NCBI RefSeq assembly: GCF_000819725.1
Contig: NZ_CDDH01000046.1
Location: 31,628-95,627 of the forward strand
Reading direction: 5' to 3'
DNA from: Aeromonas australiensis
GTDB lineage: Bacteria > Pseudomonadota > Gammaproteobacteria > Enterobacterales > Aeromonadaceae
Length of the DNA: 64,000 nucleotides
Shown here: positions 17,410 to 27,051 of the stretch, piece after piece
How positions within the stretch are numbered: the stretch's first letter is position 1
Layout: every line of letters starts with the position of its first letter
Made by a program: the position numbers and the translations under genes
Notes under the pieces: model-generated
What the model was told of the DNA's origin: nothing
Seen by the model: the letters and a program-made list of their open reading frames with translations, nothing else
Database searches by the model: none

Positions 17410-17799
17410 TCAAGAGCGGCCTTTTCGCAATGATATCAAAAGCTCGGCTTCTGCCTTTGGCAACTCGCACTCACTCATGACCTCATCAAGATCGGCGCCC
17501 AGTTCGACCATCTTGGCCGCTCGGCTGTAGAGCCTGCGTTCGGGATCCTGCATGGTCAGCTCTTGCTGGCGATCATTCACCTGCTGCATCGCCCCTTCAA
17601 CCGACTGCAGACGCTGCCCCATGCCAATGGCACCGGTATGGAGTTCCATCATCTGCTTGCGCAGGCTCTCAAGCTGACTTTGCAGCGTTACCACACTAGC
17701 CTCGGACTCCTGCTTATTGCGCTTGCTCTTGAACCAGATATAAGAGGCAAACGCCAAGGCAACCAGGGACACCCCCAAGGCAACCATCTCGATTATCAA
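17410..17799 (-). CDS. DUF2802 protein, motility-cluster membrane protein
   Basis: The 129-residue protein has one N-terminal membrane helix (MVALGVSLVALAFASYIWF), a coiled-coil stretch (TLQSQLESLRKQMMELH..QRLQSVEGAMQQVNDRQQEL) and a C-terminal DUF2802 region with a helix-turn-helix look (AAKMVELGADLDEVMSECELPKAEAELLISL). It lies 16 bp after cheW, and DUF2802 genes sit in the same place in Vibrio and Pseudomonas. A role in flagellar assembly or array function is inferred from context only. Confidence 0.75.
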   Translation of the reverse strand: MIIEMVALGVSLVALAFASYIWFKSKRNKQESEASVVTLQSQLESLRKQMMELHTGAIGMGQRLQSVEGAMQQVNDRQQELTMQDPERRLYSRAAKMVELGADLDEVMSECELPKAEAELLISLRKGRS

Positions 17800-17815
17800 A
17801 CCATCACCTTACTTA

Positions 17816-18304
17816 TCAGAGGGAACCGATATCTTCCCACTCTTCATCAGAGAGCAACTTGTTCAAGTCAACCAGGATCAGCAGTTGCCCATCGCGGTTA
17901 CTCACCCCCTGAATAAACTTGGCACTCTCTTCAGTGCCGACTGCAGGTGCTGCATCAATCTCGGAAGAGCGCAGGTAAACCACCTCTGCCACACTGTCAA
18001 CCATGATGCCAATCACCTGCTTTTCGGCCTCAATGATCACGATGCGGGAGTTTTCACTCACCTCACCGGAAGGCAGACCGAAACGGGAACGGGTATCGAT
18101 AACAGTCACCACATTGCCACGCAGGTTGATGATGCCCAACACGTATTCTGGCGCCCCCGGCACCGGCGCAATTTCGGTGTAGCGCAACACCTCCTGAACC
18201 TGCATCACATTGATGCCATAGGTTTCGTTTTCCAGTTGGAAGGTTACCCATTGCAGCACTTCATCTTCGGCCAGATTCTGTGCGATATTGCGCTTTTCTG
18301 TCAT
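17816..18304 (-). CDS. cheW: Chemotaxis coupling protein CheW
   Basis: The 162-residue single CheW domain contains LENETYGINVMQVQEVLRY, VLGIINLRGNVVTVIDTRSRF and DSVAEVVYL. It links methyl-accepting receptors to CheA in the polar array. It lies 69 bp after parP; a small TGCTA/TAGCA hairpin lies in that gap. Confidence 0.96.
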   Translation of the reverse strand: MTEKRNIAQNLAEDEVLQWVTFQLENETYGINVMQVQEVLRYTEIAPVPGAPEYVLGIINLRGNVVTVIDTRSRFGLPSGEVSENSRIVIIEAEKQVIGIMVDSVAEVVYLRSSEIDAAPAVGTEESAKFIQGVSNRDGQLLILVDLNKLLSDEEWEDIGSL

Positions 18305-18373
18305 GCTTTTATTCCTTTTATAAAAACGTCTACTGCTAAAACTAGCAATAAAACAGCTCGATTGCAGAAGTTA

Positions 18374-19246
18374 TCAGCGACCTTCTATGTTAACCCCACG
18401 CTCCAGCAACAGGAGCAGTTCGCGAACATGTAACAGGGCACACATTTTTTCTTTAACCATACCCGCCAACCAGGGACGCTTGCCCTCTTGATGGCGCCAT
18501 TTCACTTGGTCCCGGTGTAACAATTCAGTCCCTTTGAGATGATGGCAAGCTAATCCCCAGGGTGATTCACCAAGCATAATCAGATACTTATAATCATCCA
18601 TCTCTAGATGTTGACCCGGCATGACCCATTGGGCAGTATCAACCACATTCATCTTCTGCTCGCGGGAAGTCATGATCCCCTTGTACCAGCCCGGCTGGCC
18701 AAACAGGGAGGTGATCTCGCCCAGTTGATGAATGCCACCAAGCTCGGTCAACGGCACGGCGAAAGTGACGCCGGCAACTTCAAAAAAGAGGGCCTGAAAC
18801 TCTTTGTCGGTATCGATATTTTCCCAAGCGGCAGGTTCACTGGCTTCTAGCGGAGCAACCTCCAGCGCCGTCTCGGTCAGGATGGTAGTATGGGGCTCTG
18901 CAACATCAGGCAGCAAAACTTCCGCAGGCCATTCAGGCTCCACCGGCAACAGTGACTCTTCTGCCACAATCTCCAACGGAACAGTAAGGGTCACCTCCTG
19001 GGTGAAGGCGTCATTTTCAAACTGGACCTGCCCTACCTGAGCCAGCAGCTCACCCAGCTGGGCAAGCCGCGAATCGCGTTCAAGGTAAGGGGCCGCGACC
19101 ACATCGGGGATACTCTGGGGTTGACGTTGCAACTCTAAAACTGGCGCAGCTTGGACTTCCTCCACCTCATCCAGCACCAGCGGCTCATCGAGCAGCAGGG
19201 AGTGGAAATAGTCATCCATCGCCCGAACTTGAATGGTATCTCTCAT
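18374..19246 (-). CDS. parP: ParP-like CheW-domain protein (array positioning)
   Basis: The 290-residue protein has an acidic, Pro/Val/Glu-rich N-terminal half (MDDYFHSLLLDEPLVLDEVEE start) and a C-terminal CheW-like domain from about residue 145 (FFEVAGVTFAVPLTELGGI, PGWYKGIMTSREQKMNVVDTAQWV). In Vibrio, ParP couples the ParC ATPase to CheA and holds arrays at the pole. The order parC-parP-cheW and the 4-bp overlap with parC fit that system. Assignment rests on domain plus context; a generic CheW-domain protein is the alternative. Confidence 0.82.
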   Translation of the reverse strand: MRDTIQVRAMDDYFHSLLLDEPLVLDEVEEVQAAPVLELQRQPQSIPDVVAAPYLERDSRLAQLGELLAQVGQVQFENDAFTQEVTLTVPLEIVAEESLLPVEPEWPAEVLLPDVAEPHTTILTETALEVAPLEASEPAAWENIDTDKEFQALFFEVAGVTFAVPLTELGGIHQLGEITSLFGQPGWYKGIMTSREQKMNVVDTAQWVMPGQHLEMDDYKYLIMLGESPWGLACHHLKGTELLHRDQVKWRHQEGKRPWLAGMVKEKMCALLHVRELLLLLERGVNIEGR

Positions 19247-20037
19247 GCCGTCACCTCATGAACCCGTTGCCGCTCAAGGGCATCAAGATGGTTGAGCAGC
19301 GTTTCGTATGCATAGGTTCCACGACTCCCGGGAGAATAAATAGACGGGGGGATATGCAGCAAGCTGGCATCCCGGAACTTGGTATCAATAGGGATCACCG
19401 CATTCCATACCGAATCACCATATTGATCCTTGATCGATTTCAAGGTCATCAGAGAAGCACGGGTGCGTTTGTCGAACATGGTCGGGATCACGGTATAACG
19501 GAACTTGTCACGCTTGGAACGCTGCATTATCTCGAATGTTTTCATCATCCGCTCCAACCCCTTGAGGGCCAGAAATTCGGTCTGGACAGGCACCAGAATG
19601 CGATCACAGGCTGCCAGTGCATTGACCATCATCACCCCCAGCACTGGCGGACAATCGATCAGCACATAATCATATTGCTCCTGAATCCGCAGTAGTGCCC
19701 GCTTCAGTACCAAGCCCATCCCTTCACGATTGCCCATGACTCGATCAAGGGTCGCCAGGGTAATAGACGCTGGCAATAAATTGATATTCTCGAACTTTGT
19801 CTTTAGCGTCAGTTTATTGACTAGTTCAGCGGTCGGTTTGACCGCTTGAAACAGCTCATAAAGGGTTCCATCCAGACGATCTGAATCAAAATCAAGATAT
19901 GCAGTCAGCGAAGCATGGGGGTCGGTATCAATCAACAGCACCCGCTGACCACGCTGGGCCAGGATCCCCGCAAGCGAGACCACTGTGGTGGTTTTACCCA
20001 CACCACCTTTCTGGTTGGCAACCGTCCAAACAATCAC
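19243..20037 (-). CDS. parC: ParA-family ATPase ParC (polar localisation of chemotaxis arrays)
   Basis: The 264-residue deviant-Walker ATPase shows KGGVGKTT at residues 10-17, DTDPHASLT and DYVLIDCPPVLG. It is not a chromosome-partition ParA: there is no ParB gene or parS-like repeats nearby, and it sits between the stator pair and parP/cheW. In Vibrio the orthologous ParC forms a polar focus that recruits ParP and CheA. It starts 4 bp after the MotB-like gene. Confidence 0.85.
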   Translation of the reverse strand: MIVWTVANQKGGVGKTTTVVSLAGILAQRGQRVLLIDTDPHASLTAYLDFDSDRLDGTLYELFQAVKPTAELVNKLTLKTKFENINLLPASITLATLDRVMGNREGMGLVLKRALLRIQEQYDYVLIDCPPVLGVMMVNALAACDRILVPVQTEFLALKGLERMMKTFEIMQRSKRDKFRYTVIPTMFDKRTRASLMTLKSIKDQYGDSVWNAVIPIDTKFRDASLLHIPPSIYSPGSRGTYAYETLLNHLDALERQRVHEVTA

Positions 20038-20041
20038 TGTT

Positions 20042-20962
20042 TCAATCCTGCCTTGTTGTTATGCGTATGCCACCACCTGGCAAGGTGATCACCTTTATTT
20101 CTCCTGCATCCGCCGCCTGCTGCACAGCAGGTGCCGACTCGGCAACCACCGGGGGCGATGCAACTACAGGGGGCGGTGGCACCCAGGCAAACTTGGAGAT
20201 AGCTACCACGACCTTGCGATTCTGCAATCTGCCCTGTTCACTGCTGTTGTCAGCAAAGGGGGAAAACTCGCCATATGCTTCAAACGCCAGACGCTGGGGG
20301 GCGATACCATCGGCAATCAAACCATTGAGTACCGCCTCGGCACGAGCGGCAGAGAGCGCCCAGTTAGAACGATAAATTTCATTATTTATCTGCTGGTTAT
20401 CGGTATACCCCCGAATCCTTACGTAGTTATCGACCGGTTTGAGAATACTTGAAAGAGTATTAATAATCGGCGCTGCATTTGGCCCCAAAAAGGCGCTGCC
20501 GCTGCCAAACAACAAACCAGAACTGAGTTCAACCGTCAGCCAGTTCTCATCTTGCGTCAATTTGACGATGCCGGTATCCACCAGCGATCCCATGCTCTGT
20601 TGTAACTGCGTATCGAGTTCAGCAAGTGTCGTGCCATCTTGCAGCACTGGCACACCAGATATGGGAGCAAGTGAAGGGGAAGGGGATGCTGCACTTTCCA
20701 GCAAGGATGGTGACGCAGAGACCGCATTGTCCAGCAGGAAATGACCCTGCCCTTCCAGCAAGCCATTGCTGCCAGCCTGCATGACACTGAACGCCTGACT
20801 CATACCAGCGATCACTGCCTGGTACTTATCTTTGTTTACAAGAGCAACTGAGTAGAGCACCACAAACAGGGCAAAGATCAGTGTCATATAATCAGCATAG
20901 GAGACCAGCCAGCGGTCAAGATGCTCGCGACCCTGCAAGTGCAACCCATAGCGCTTGCGCAT
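20042..20962 (-). CDS. motD: Flagellar stator protein, MotB/MotD type (OmpA-like)
   Basis: The 306-residue protein has one membrane helix carrying the ion-binding Asp24 in SYADYMTLIFALFVVLYS. A long linker of about 100 residues leads to an OmpA-like peptidoglycan-binding domain (LFGSGSAFLGPNAAPIINTLSSIL, VRIRGYTDNQQI, NWALSAARAEAVLNGL, AFEAYGEF). With the MotA-type protein it forms an ion-driven stator anchored to the wall. The position cheB-motC-motD-ParA matches Pseudomonas motCD. Aeromonas also has sodium-type Pom stators, so the coupling ion is open. Confidence 0.85.
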   Translation of the reverse strand: MRKRYGLHLQGREHLDRWLVSYADYMTLIFALFVVLYSVALVNKDKYQAVIAGMSQAFSVMQAGSNGLLEGQGHFLLDNAVSASPSLLESAASPSPSLAPISGVPVLQDGTTLAELDTQLQQSMGSLVDTGIVKLTQDENWLTVELSSGLLFGSGSAFLGPNAAPIINTLSSILKPVDNYVRIRGYTDNQQINNEIYRSNWALSAARAEAVLNGLIADGIAPQRLAFEAYGEFSPFADNSSEQGRLQNRKVVVAISKFAWVPPPPVVASPPVVAESAPAVQQAADAGEIKVITLPGGGIRITTRQD

Positions 20963-20964
20963 GG

Positions 20965-21702
20965 CTACTCTCCTTTCAAATAGGCCCTGAGTCGACGCTC
21001 AACCTGCACTCCATTTTCACCATGAGCGATAGCTAATAGCCCTTCCAGGGTCATCGCCTGAAAGAGTGTATAGTGATAGTGAAATGCGCGCAGTCGGTTG
21101 GCGATCGGCAAGTAGATGAGGTTGGCAAAACCCACCCCATAGATAGTCGCCACAAATGCAACGGCTATGCCTGTCCCTAGCGCCGATGGATCTTCAAGAT
21201 TAAACATAGCTTGGATGAGGCCCAGTACTGCACCGATGATCCCGATGGTCGGACTGTATCCCCCCATCGCTTCGAACACCCGAGCTGCATGTTCATTGCG
21301 CTCCTGCTCGATATCGATGTCTGCTTCCAGCAGCATCCGGATATCCTCTATAGATACCCCATCGACAATCATCCCGAGCCCTTGGCGGGTAAAGCTGTCC
21401 TCCTCCTGCTCTGCCTGATTTTCAAGAGCCAGCAGCCCTTGCTGACGCGCAAAAACGGCCCATGATTGCAACCGTTCAGCTTGCGTCAAGAGATCTTGCC
21501 GAGGAGGGGTCAGAAACCATAACAACTGACGCAACGCTAGCAGAATGTACTTGGCTGGGGTTTGCAATATCACGGCACCGACTGTACCGCCCAACACGAT
21601 CACAAAAGCGGGTCCATCCACCAGCGTCAACAGGGAGGCGCCATGCCACAGTTGGGCAATAGCAATCGCCCCCAATGCCAGGAGCAGACCGAGCAGACCC
21701 AT
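20965..21702 (-). CDS. motC: Flagellar stator protein, MotA/MotC type
   Basis: The 245-residue MotA/ExbB-family protein has four membrane segments, the GPAFVIVLGGTVGAVILQTP second helix region, and the conserved PTIGIIGAVLGLIQAMFNLEDP and GTGIAVAFVATIYGVGFANLIYLPIANRL pore segments. The cytoplasmic loop holds the residues that act on FliG. It lies 2 bp after cheB and 2 bp before the MotB-type gene, so stator and chemotaxis genes are co-transcribed. Confidence 0.87.
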   Translation of the reverse strand: MGLLGLLLALGAIAIAQLWHGASLLTLVDGPAFVIVLGGTVGAVILQTPAKYILLALRQLLWFLTPPRQDLLTQAERLQSWAVFARQQGLLALENQAEQEEDSFTRQGLGMIVDGVSIEDIRMLLEADIDIEQERNEHAARVFEAMGGYSPTIGIIGAVLGLIQAMFNLEDPSALGTGIAVAFVATIYGVGFANLIYLPIANRLRAFHYHYTLFQAMTLEGLLAIAHGENGVQVERRLRAYLKGE

Positions 21703-21704
21703 GA

Positions 21705-22820
21705 TTAGCGCCCCAACTCAACCAGAATACGCTGGGCCACCTTATCCAGAGGGAGTGATTCGCTGGCAATTCCCGCTTTGGCTACCGCTTGGGGCATACC
21801 ATATACCACGCAGGAAGCCTCATCCTGAGCCCAGATGGTTGAGCCCTGCTCTTTCAGCAGTCTGGCGCCATCACGGCCATCTGCCCCCATACCGGTCAGT
21901 ACAATCGCCAATACCTTGTCAGCATAGGTCTTGGCCGCCGAGGCAAACGTGATGTCCACGCAAGGCTTGTAATTTACCTTGTCGTTGCCATCAACGATCC
22001 GAATACGGGCACCTGCACCACGACCTTCCAGCAGCATCTGTTTACCGCCTGGTGCCAGATAGGCATGCCCCGGCTTGAGCACATCGCCATCTTCTGCTTC
22101 CTTGACGCCAATCTGGCATAACCCGTTGAGACGGGCTGCAAATGCTGCAGTAAAGGTCGCGGGCATATGCTGAATAAGCAGGATGGGATGGGGAAAATCC
22201 CCCGGCAACTTGGTCAGCACATTTTGCAGAGCCACAGGCCCACCGGTAGATGTGCCGATTGCCACCAACTGATAACTCTTGCCACTTCGCTTGAAGGAAG
22301 CACTTGGAATAGAACGCTGCAGATCCGACTGGCGATCTGGCGTTCTGGGCACTGTGCTGCCCAGAGGCGATCGAACAACCGGCTCTGGGGCTTTCGGACG
22401 GGCAGCTGATGTCATCAGGAAGCGTTTGCGAGAGATTTCCTTCACCCGCTGTTGCAACAATCTGACCGCTTCGTCCTTGTCTCTGGCAATGTCCTCAAAC
22501 TTTTTGGGCAAAAAGTCGAGAGCGCCGGCGTCAAGTGCATCCAGCGTCGCCTTGGCCCCCTCGTGCGTCAGGGAGGAGAACATCAGAATGGGGGTTGGGC
22601 ACTTGGCCATTATCTCACGCACAGCACTGATGCCATCCATCACGGGCATCTCGATGTCCATGGTGATTACATCAGGGCGCAGCGATATCGCCTTGTCTAC
22701 CGCTTCACGTCCATTCTGGGCCGTATCGATCACTGTCAGCATGGGATCCTGATTGATGATCTCGCTCACCCGACGGCGAAAGAAGCTCGAATCGTCGACA
22801 ACTAATACCTTAACTGCCAT
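21705..22820 (-). CDS. cheB: Chemotaxis response regulator protein-glutamate methylesterase CheB
   Basis: The 371-residue protein has a receiver domain with DD at 9-10 and phospho-acceptor Asp55 ([11 protein letters not shown]), a linker, and a C-terminal methylesterase/deamidase domain with the catalytic triad motifs AIGTSTGGP (Ser), [14 protein letters not shown] (His) and [12 protein letters not shown] (Asp). It removes methyl groups from receptors in adaptation. No cheR is seen in the window. Confidence 0.96.
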   Translation of the reverse strand: MAVKVLVVDDSSFFRRRVSEIINQDPMLTVIDTAQNGREAVDKAISLRPDVITMDIEMPVMDGISAVREIMAKCPTPILMFSSLTHEGAKATLDALDAGALDFLPKKFEDIARDKDEAVRLLQQRVKEISRKRFLMTSAARPKAPEPVVRSPLGSTVPRTPDRQSDLQRSIPSASFKRSGKSYQLVAIGTSTGGPVALQNVLTKLPGDFPHPILLIQHMPATFTAAFAARLNGLCQIGVKEAEDGDVLKPGHAYLAPGGKQMLLEGRGAGARIRIVDGNDKVNYKPCVDITFASAAKTYADKVLAIVLTGMGADGRDGARLLKEQGSTIWAQDEASCVVYGMPQAVAKAGIASESLPLDKVAQRILVELGR

Positions 22821-22852
22821 TGTTATTTTTCTAACTCCTTGGGCCTGAGCGA

Positions 22853-25072
22853 TTAATGTCTACGCGCATATGCTTTGAGCAGACTCGGCACATCCAAAAT
22901 AAGAGCAATTCCGCCATCGCTGGTAATCGTTGCCCCAGCCATCCCTGGCGTACCTTGCAGCAGGTTATCGAGTGGTTTGATCACAACCTCTTCCTGACCA
23001 ATCAGGCTGTCTACCACAAATCCGATTTGTTGAGTACCAATCTGCACGATCACTACATGCCCAGTATCCTGGCGTGAACGTTTGTTGGCGCCACGAATCA
23101 ACCATTTATGTAGGTAGAAGAGCGGGATCGCCTTCTCGCGCACTATGATGGTAAGCTGACCATCTACCATGTTGGCCTTTTTCAGATCCAGATGGAAAAT
23201 CTCGTTCACACAACCAAGAGGCAATGCGAAGGTCTGCTCACCCACTTCCACCATCAGGGTCGGCAGAATGGCCAGCGTCAACGGAACCTTGATTTCGAGG
23301 CGGGTACCTTTACCCCAGGTGGAATCGATATACACAGAACCGTTCAAACTCACGATACTGGTTTTCACCACATCCATCCCGACACCACGACCGGAAATAT
23401 CAGAGATCTCGGCCTTGGTAGAAAAACCCGGTGCAAAGATCAGGTTGTAGGCATCGTTATCGCTCATGCGGGCTGCGCTATCAGCATCCAGTACCCCACG
23501 ACTGATGGCGATCGATTTGAGCTTTTCCGGGTCCATCCCGGCGCCATCATCCTCGATGCAAAGCAGAATATGGTCCCCCTGCTGGGAGGCACTCAGGGTG
23601 ATGGTTCCTTGCCGCGGTTTGCCCGCTTTCTCACGCACATCCGGCATTTCCACACCGTGATCGCAAGAGTTTCGAACCAAGTGAACCAGTGGATCGGCGA
23701 GCGCTTCCACCAGGTTTTTATCCAGATCCGTGTCTTCCCCCACCATCACCAGCTCAATCTCTTTCTTGAGGGTTCTAGCAAGATCTCGCACCACGCGCGG
23801 GAACCGACCAAATACCTTCTTGATTGGCTGCATGCGGGTTTTCATCACCGCCCCTTGCAGATCAGCCGTGACTACATCCAGATTGGCAACTGCCTTTGAC
23901 ATCTCCTCATCATTACTGGCAACACCCAAGCTCACCAGGCGATTACGCACCAATACCAGCTCACCCACCATGTTCATAATGACATCGAGAGTTTTGGTAT
24001 CGACACGAACTGTCGTATCACTCTGCACCGCACTATTTTCGGCAGGCGCAGGGGCCGCCTTAGCTGCAGGTGCAGGAGCCTTGGCTGCTTCCGTGGGTTT
24101 TGCGGGAGCTGCCGGTGTGGGCTTAGCTACAGGGGTTGCCGGCTTGGGTGGCGTCACTGAGGCAGGTGCGGCAGGTGCGGCAGGTGCGGCAGGTGCGGCA
24201 GGTGCGGCAGGTGCGGCAGGTGCGGCAGGTGCCATGGTACTCTTCGGTCCCTGGCCATGACCATGCAATTCATCAAGCAGGCGCTCAAACTCATCGTCAT
24301 CGATTAGTTCATCCACCTCTTTTTGTACCGACTTCAACGGATTAACCTCTGGCGCGCCCATATGCTGGCCTTGACCATGAAGCTGATCCAGCAAAGCCTC
24401 AAACTCATCATCGGTAATATCGCCTGAGCCACCAGTAACAGGAGATGTTGTTGTCGCTTGGGTAGGGGTAGGGGTACCAGCCGCGCCATGAAGCTCATCT
24501 AGCAGGCGCTCGAATTCATCCGCAGAAATCTCATCGATAGAGCCACCACCATTGACTGGAGCTGGCTCGTTGCCGATGGCCGTGGGTTCGACCACCTCGG
24601 GGACAACCTCCACGACTGGTGCTGCTGGTTCAGGTTCCACAGCCACGGCTGCACTGGTAGCAGTGCGCAGTTGCTCTTCCCCTTCCGGCTTACACAACTC
24701 GTGGAGATCATGAAGCAAATCATCTGAAGCCGGGCTTGGCGCTTCGCGATTTTGAACCTGGGCGAACATGACATTGATGGCATCCAACGCTTGCAGGATC
24801 ACATCCATCAGCTCGGCTGTAACTGTTCGCTTGCCATTTCGCAAGATGTCGAACACGTTTTCCGCGCCGTGGCATACATCAACCAATTCACCGAGCGACA
24901 GAAAACCAGCACCACCTTTCACGGTATGGAAACCGCGAAAAATAGCATTCAACAGGTTCTTGTCATCGGGTCGCTTTTCCAAGTCGACCAGTTGTTCAGA
25001 CAACTGTTCCAATATTTCGGATGCTTCGACCAGAAAGTCTTGCAGTATGTCTTCATCAACTTCGAAGGCCAT
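22853..25072 (-). CDS. cheA: Chemotaxis histidine kinase CheA
   Basis: The 739-residue protein has the P1 phosphotransfer domain with His49 ([11 protein letters not shown]), dimerisation helices ([16 protein letters not shown]), an ATPase domain ([31 protein letters not shown]) and a CheW-like P5 domain. Between P1 and the dimer domain there is no recognisable P2. That stretch holds three copies of an acidic motif (DEFE.LLD.LHG, at about residues 185, 220 and 260) and an Ala-Pro linker encoded by a 9-bp DNA tandem repeat. It phosphorylates CheY and CheB. Confidence 0.96.
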   Translation of the reverse strand: MAFEVDEDILQDFLVEASEILEQLSEQLVDLEKRPDDKNLLNAIFRGFHTVKGGAGFLSLGELVDVCHGAENVFDILRNGKRTVTAELMDVILQALDAINVMFAQVQNREAPSPASDDLLHDLHELCKPEGEEQLRTATSAAVAVEPEPAAPVVEVVPEVVEPTAIGNEPAPVNGGGSIDEISADEFERLLDELHGAAGTPTPTQATTTSPVTGGSGDITDDEFEALLDQLHGQGQHMGAPEVNPLKSVQKEVDELIDDDEFERLLDELHGHGQGPKSTMAPAAPAAPAAPAAPAAPAAPAAPASVTPPKPATPVAKPTPAAPAKPTEAAKAPAPAAKAAPAPAENSAVQSDTTVRVDTKTLDVIMNMVGELVLVRNRLVSLGVASNDEEMSKAVANLDVVTADLQGAVMKTRMQPIKKVFGRFPRVVRDLARTLKKEIELVMVGEDTDLDKNLVEALADPLVHLVRNSCDHGVEMPDVREKAGKPRQGTITLSASQQGDHILLCIEDDGAGMDPEKLKSIAISRGVLDADSAARMSDNDAYNLIFAPGFSTKAEISDISGRGVGMDVVKTSIVSLNGSVYIDSTWGKGTRLEIKVPLTLAILPTLMVEVGEQTFALPLGCVNEIFHLDLKKANMVDGQLTIIVREKAIPLFYLHKWLIRGANKRSRQDTGHVVIVQIGTQQIGFVVDSLIGQEEVVIKPLDNLLQGTPGMAGATITSDGGIALILDVPSLLKAYARRH
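24162..24233. repeat. 9-bp tandem repeat (8 units) in cheA
   Basis: The unit gcaggtgcg is repeated seven times exactly, plus a last copy ending in c. It is read on the minus strand as Ala-Pro-Ala steps in the CheA linker. Because the unit is a multiple of 3, copy-number change keeps the frame and only alters linker length. Confidence 0.95.
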
Positions 25073-25083
25073 GCGTCACTCCA

Positions 25084-25824
25084 TTAGAATCCCAAGCTAG
25101 ACAGCAGATCGTCCACATCATCCTGATCATTAACCACATCGGCGCGAGCTTCAGGGTTCATGATGGGGCCTTCTGCTTCAATCCCATTAACAGGAAGAGG
25201 TCGAGTTGAATGCTCAGAAGAAGCCTCACCAAACATAGTCAGCATTTCTATTAATTTTGTTTCAACTTCCTGAACAAGCTTGATGACCTTGCGGATCATC
25301 TGTCCTGTCAAATCCTGAAAATCTTGCGCCATCAGGATCTCTGTCAGCAGTTGTCTTAATTTATCGGCGTCTGACTCTGAAGCCTTAATAAAATCATCAA
25401 GTTGGTGACAAAGCGATTTGAACTGCCCAACATTCATATCGCGCGCCATCAGCGCATTCCAGTTCGGCATCACCAGCTGGATATTGTCATTTAGGCGATC
25501 CGCTATCGGTAAACTGGCTTCCACCGCATCCATCGTGCGATTGGCAGCTTTGTCGGTCATATCGATAACGTAGCTCAAGCGCTCCCGCGCATCGGGAATG
25601 TCATGGGCAGCCAAATCAGGAATACGCGGGTCGAGGCGAAATTCTTGAAGTGAATTGTGAAGTTGCCGGGTCAGCTGGCCTACTTTTTCAAACAGAGCGG
25701 CTGCGTTGGGAGCGCATACTTCGGCAAGCAGTTCATCGGCCAGTTCACATTCCCCTTGCTCCAGATGGGCAACAAGCAACCTTGCCTGATCGAGTGAAAT
25801 CATTGCTCTCGTTTTGGCCATCAT
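25084..25824 (-). CDS. cheZ: CheY-P phosphatase CheZ
   Basis: The 246-residue, largely helical protein carries the CheZ core (LTEILMAQDFQDLTGQMIRKVIKLV, with the catalytic Gln in QDFQDLTGQ) and the C-terminal CheY-binding peptide DDVDDLLSSLGF. AGGAG precedes the ATGATG start. It dephosphorylates CheY-P and lies 12 bp after cheY. Confidence 0.95.
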   Translation of the reverse strand: MMAKTRAMISLDQARLLVAHLEQGECELADELLAEVCAPNAAALFEKVGQLTRQLHNSLQEFRLDPRIPDLAAHDIPDARERLSYVIDMTDKAANRTMDAVEASLPIADRLNDNIQLVMPNWNALMARDMNVGQFKSLCHQLDDFIKASESDADKLRQLLTEILMAQDFQDLTGQMIRKVIKLVQEVETKLIEMLTMFGEASSEHSTRPLPVNGIEAEGPIMNPEARADVVNDQDDVDDLLSSLGF

Positions 25825-25836
25825 CCCAGCCGCTCC

Positions 25837-26220
25837 TTAGCCAATTCGTTCGAAAATTTTATCGAGCTTTTCTTTGAGCGTTGCGGCGGTGAAAGGCTTG
25901 ACGATGTAACCATTGACGCCAGCTTGAGCGGCTTCAATGATCTGCTCACGCTTGGCTTCGGCCGTTACCATCAATACCGGCAGATGCTTGAGCTTCTCAT
26001 CAACGCGGATGGCCTTGAGCAGGTCGATACCTTGCATACCTGGCATGTTCCAGTCAGTCACCACAAACTGATAATCGCCATTTTTCAGCATCGGCAGCGC
26101 TGTATTGCCATCATCCGCCTCGTGGGTGTTGTTGAATCCCAAGTCGCGCAGCAAGTTCTTGATAATCCGGCGCATCGTTGAAAAATCGTCAACAATGAGG
26201 ATTTTCATGTTCTTGTCCAA
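25837..26220 (-). CDS. cheY: Chemotaxis response regulator CheY
   Basis: The 127-residue single receiver domain has acidic pair Asp11-Asp12, phospho-acceptor Asp56 ([12 protein letters not shown]), Thr in [10 protein letters not shown] and Lys in GYIVKPF. CheY-P binds FliM/FliN and switches rotation. A 111-bp gap with an AGCCAC/GTGGCT hairpin near the ribosome site separates it from fliA. Confidence 0.97.
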   Translation of the reverse strand: MDKNMKILIVDDFSTMRRIIKNLLRDLGFNNTHEADDGNTALPMLKNGDYQFVVTDWNMPGMQGIDLLKAIRVDEKLKHLPVLMVTAEAKREQIIEAAQAGVNGYIVKPFTAATLKEKLDKIFERIG

Positions 26221-26331
26221 AATTCCCTCCTAAATAGCCACCATAGTGGCTCACTTACATGATGCTAAAAACGGGTTGTGTCGTGCGAATTATGCCTTAG
26301 AGTTTCATCTCAGTGTAGCCAGTACAAACAC

Positions 26332-27051
26332 TTATAGGTGCCAATCTCTCAAACGAGCACGTAATCTGTGCATCGCCTGACTGTGGATCTGACTCACACG
26401 CGACTCGCTGACATTCAAAACCTCGCCAATTTCGCGCAAATTCAGCTCTTCATCGTAGTAAAGAGAGAGAACCAAAGCTTCTCTCTCAGGTAAACGACCA
26501 ATTTGTTCCGATAGTTGAATCTGAAATCGCTCAGCAGCCAATTCATCGAATCCCGAGCCTGAAGAGGCATCATCGGGGTTACCGATCACATCCTCACTGA
26601 CCCCCAAATCTTCGATGCCGATAATTTTTCCGCAGGATACGTCTTGCAGCATGGCATGGTAATCCGCAATGGATACACCCATCTGGGCTGCGACCTCGGT
26701 ATCCCGCGCATCACGCCCGTGGGTCTGTTCGACATTCTCAATCGCTTCTGCGATAGCCCGGCTGTTACGATGCACGGAACGGGGCACCCAGTCACCACGG
26801 CGGATTTCATCCAGCATGGCGCCACGGATTCGGATCCCGGCATACGTCTCGAAGCTGGCCCCCTTGCTGCCATCAAAGTTACGAGAGGCTTCAAGCAGCC
26901 CAATCATACCTGCCTGGATCAGGTCATCCAGCAAGACACTGTTGGGCAGACGAGCCAACAGATGCTGGGCAATTCGCTTGACCAGGGGAGCATGACGCTC
27001 CACCAGCACGTAGGAATCCTGATGACGCAAGTACGCTTGGGCTTTATTCAC
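26332..27051 (-). CDS. fliA: RNA polymerase sigma factor FliA (sigma-28)
   Basis: The 239-residue protein starts at GTG 27051 (VNKAQAYLR), which has AGGAAGG just upstream and overlaps the flhG stop by 8 bp; the longer frame to 27207 lies inside flhG and adds residues unlike FliA. Sigma region 2 (LLDDLIQAGMIGLLEASRNFD, ASFETYAGIRIRGAMLDEIR) and region 4 (LPEREALVLSLYYDEELNLREIGEVLNVSESRVSQIHSQA) are plain. It directs late flagellin, motor and chemotaxis genes. Confidence 0.95.
   Translation of the reverse strand: MNKAQAYLRHQDSYVLVERHAPLVKRIAQHLLARLPNSVLLDDLIQAGMIGLLEASRNFDGSKGASFETYAGIRIRGAMLDEIRRGDWVPRSVHRNSRAIAEAIENVEQTHGRDARDTEVAAQMGVSIADYHAMLQDVSCGKIIGIEDLGVSEDVIGNPDDASSGSGFDELAAERFQIQLSEQIGRLPEREALVLSLYYDEELNLREIGEVLNVSESRVSQIHSQAMHRLRARLRDWHL

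Noticed and set aside
19243..20037. Chromosome or plasmid partition ParA
   Set aside because: No ParB gene or centromere-like repeats; position with parP and cheW fits the chemotaxis ParC ATPase.
24162..24233. CRISPR-like repeat
   Set aside because: Units are 9 bp, contiguous, without spacers, and lie in the cheA reading frame.
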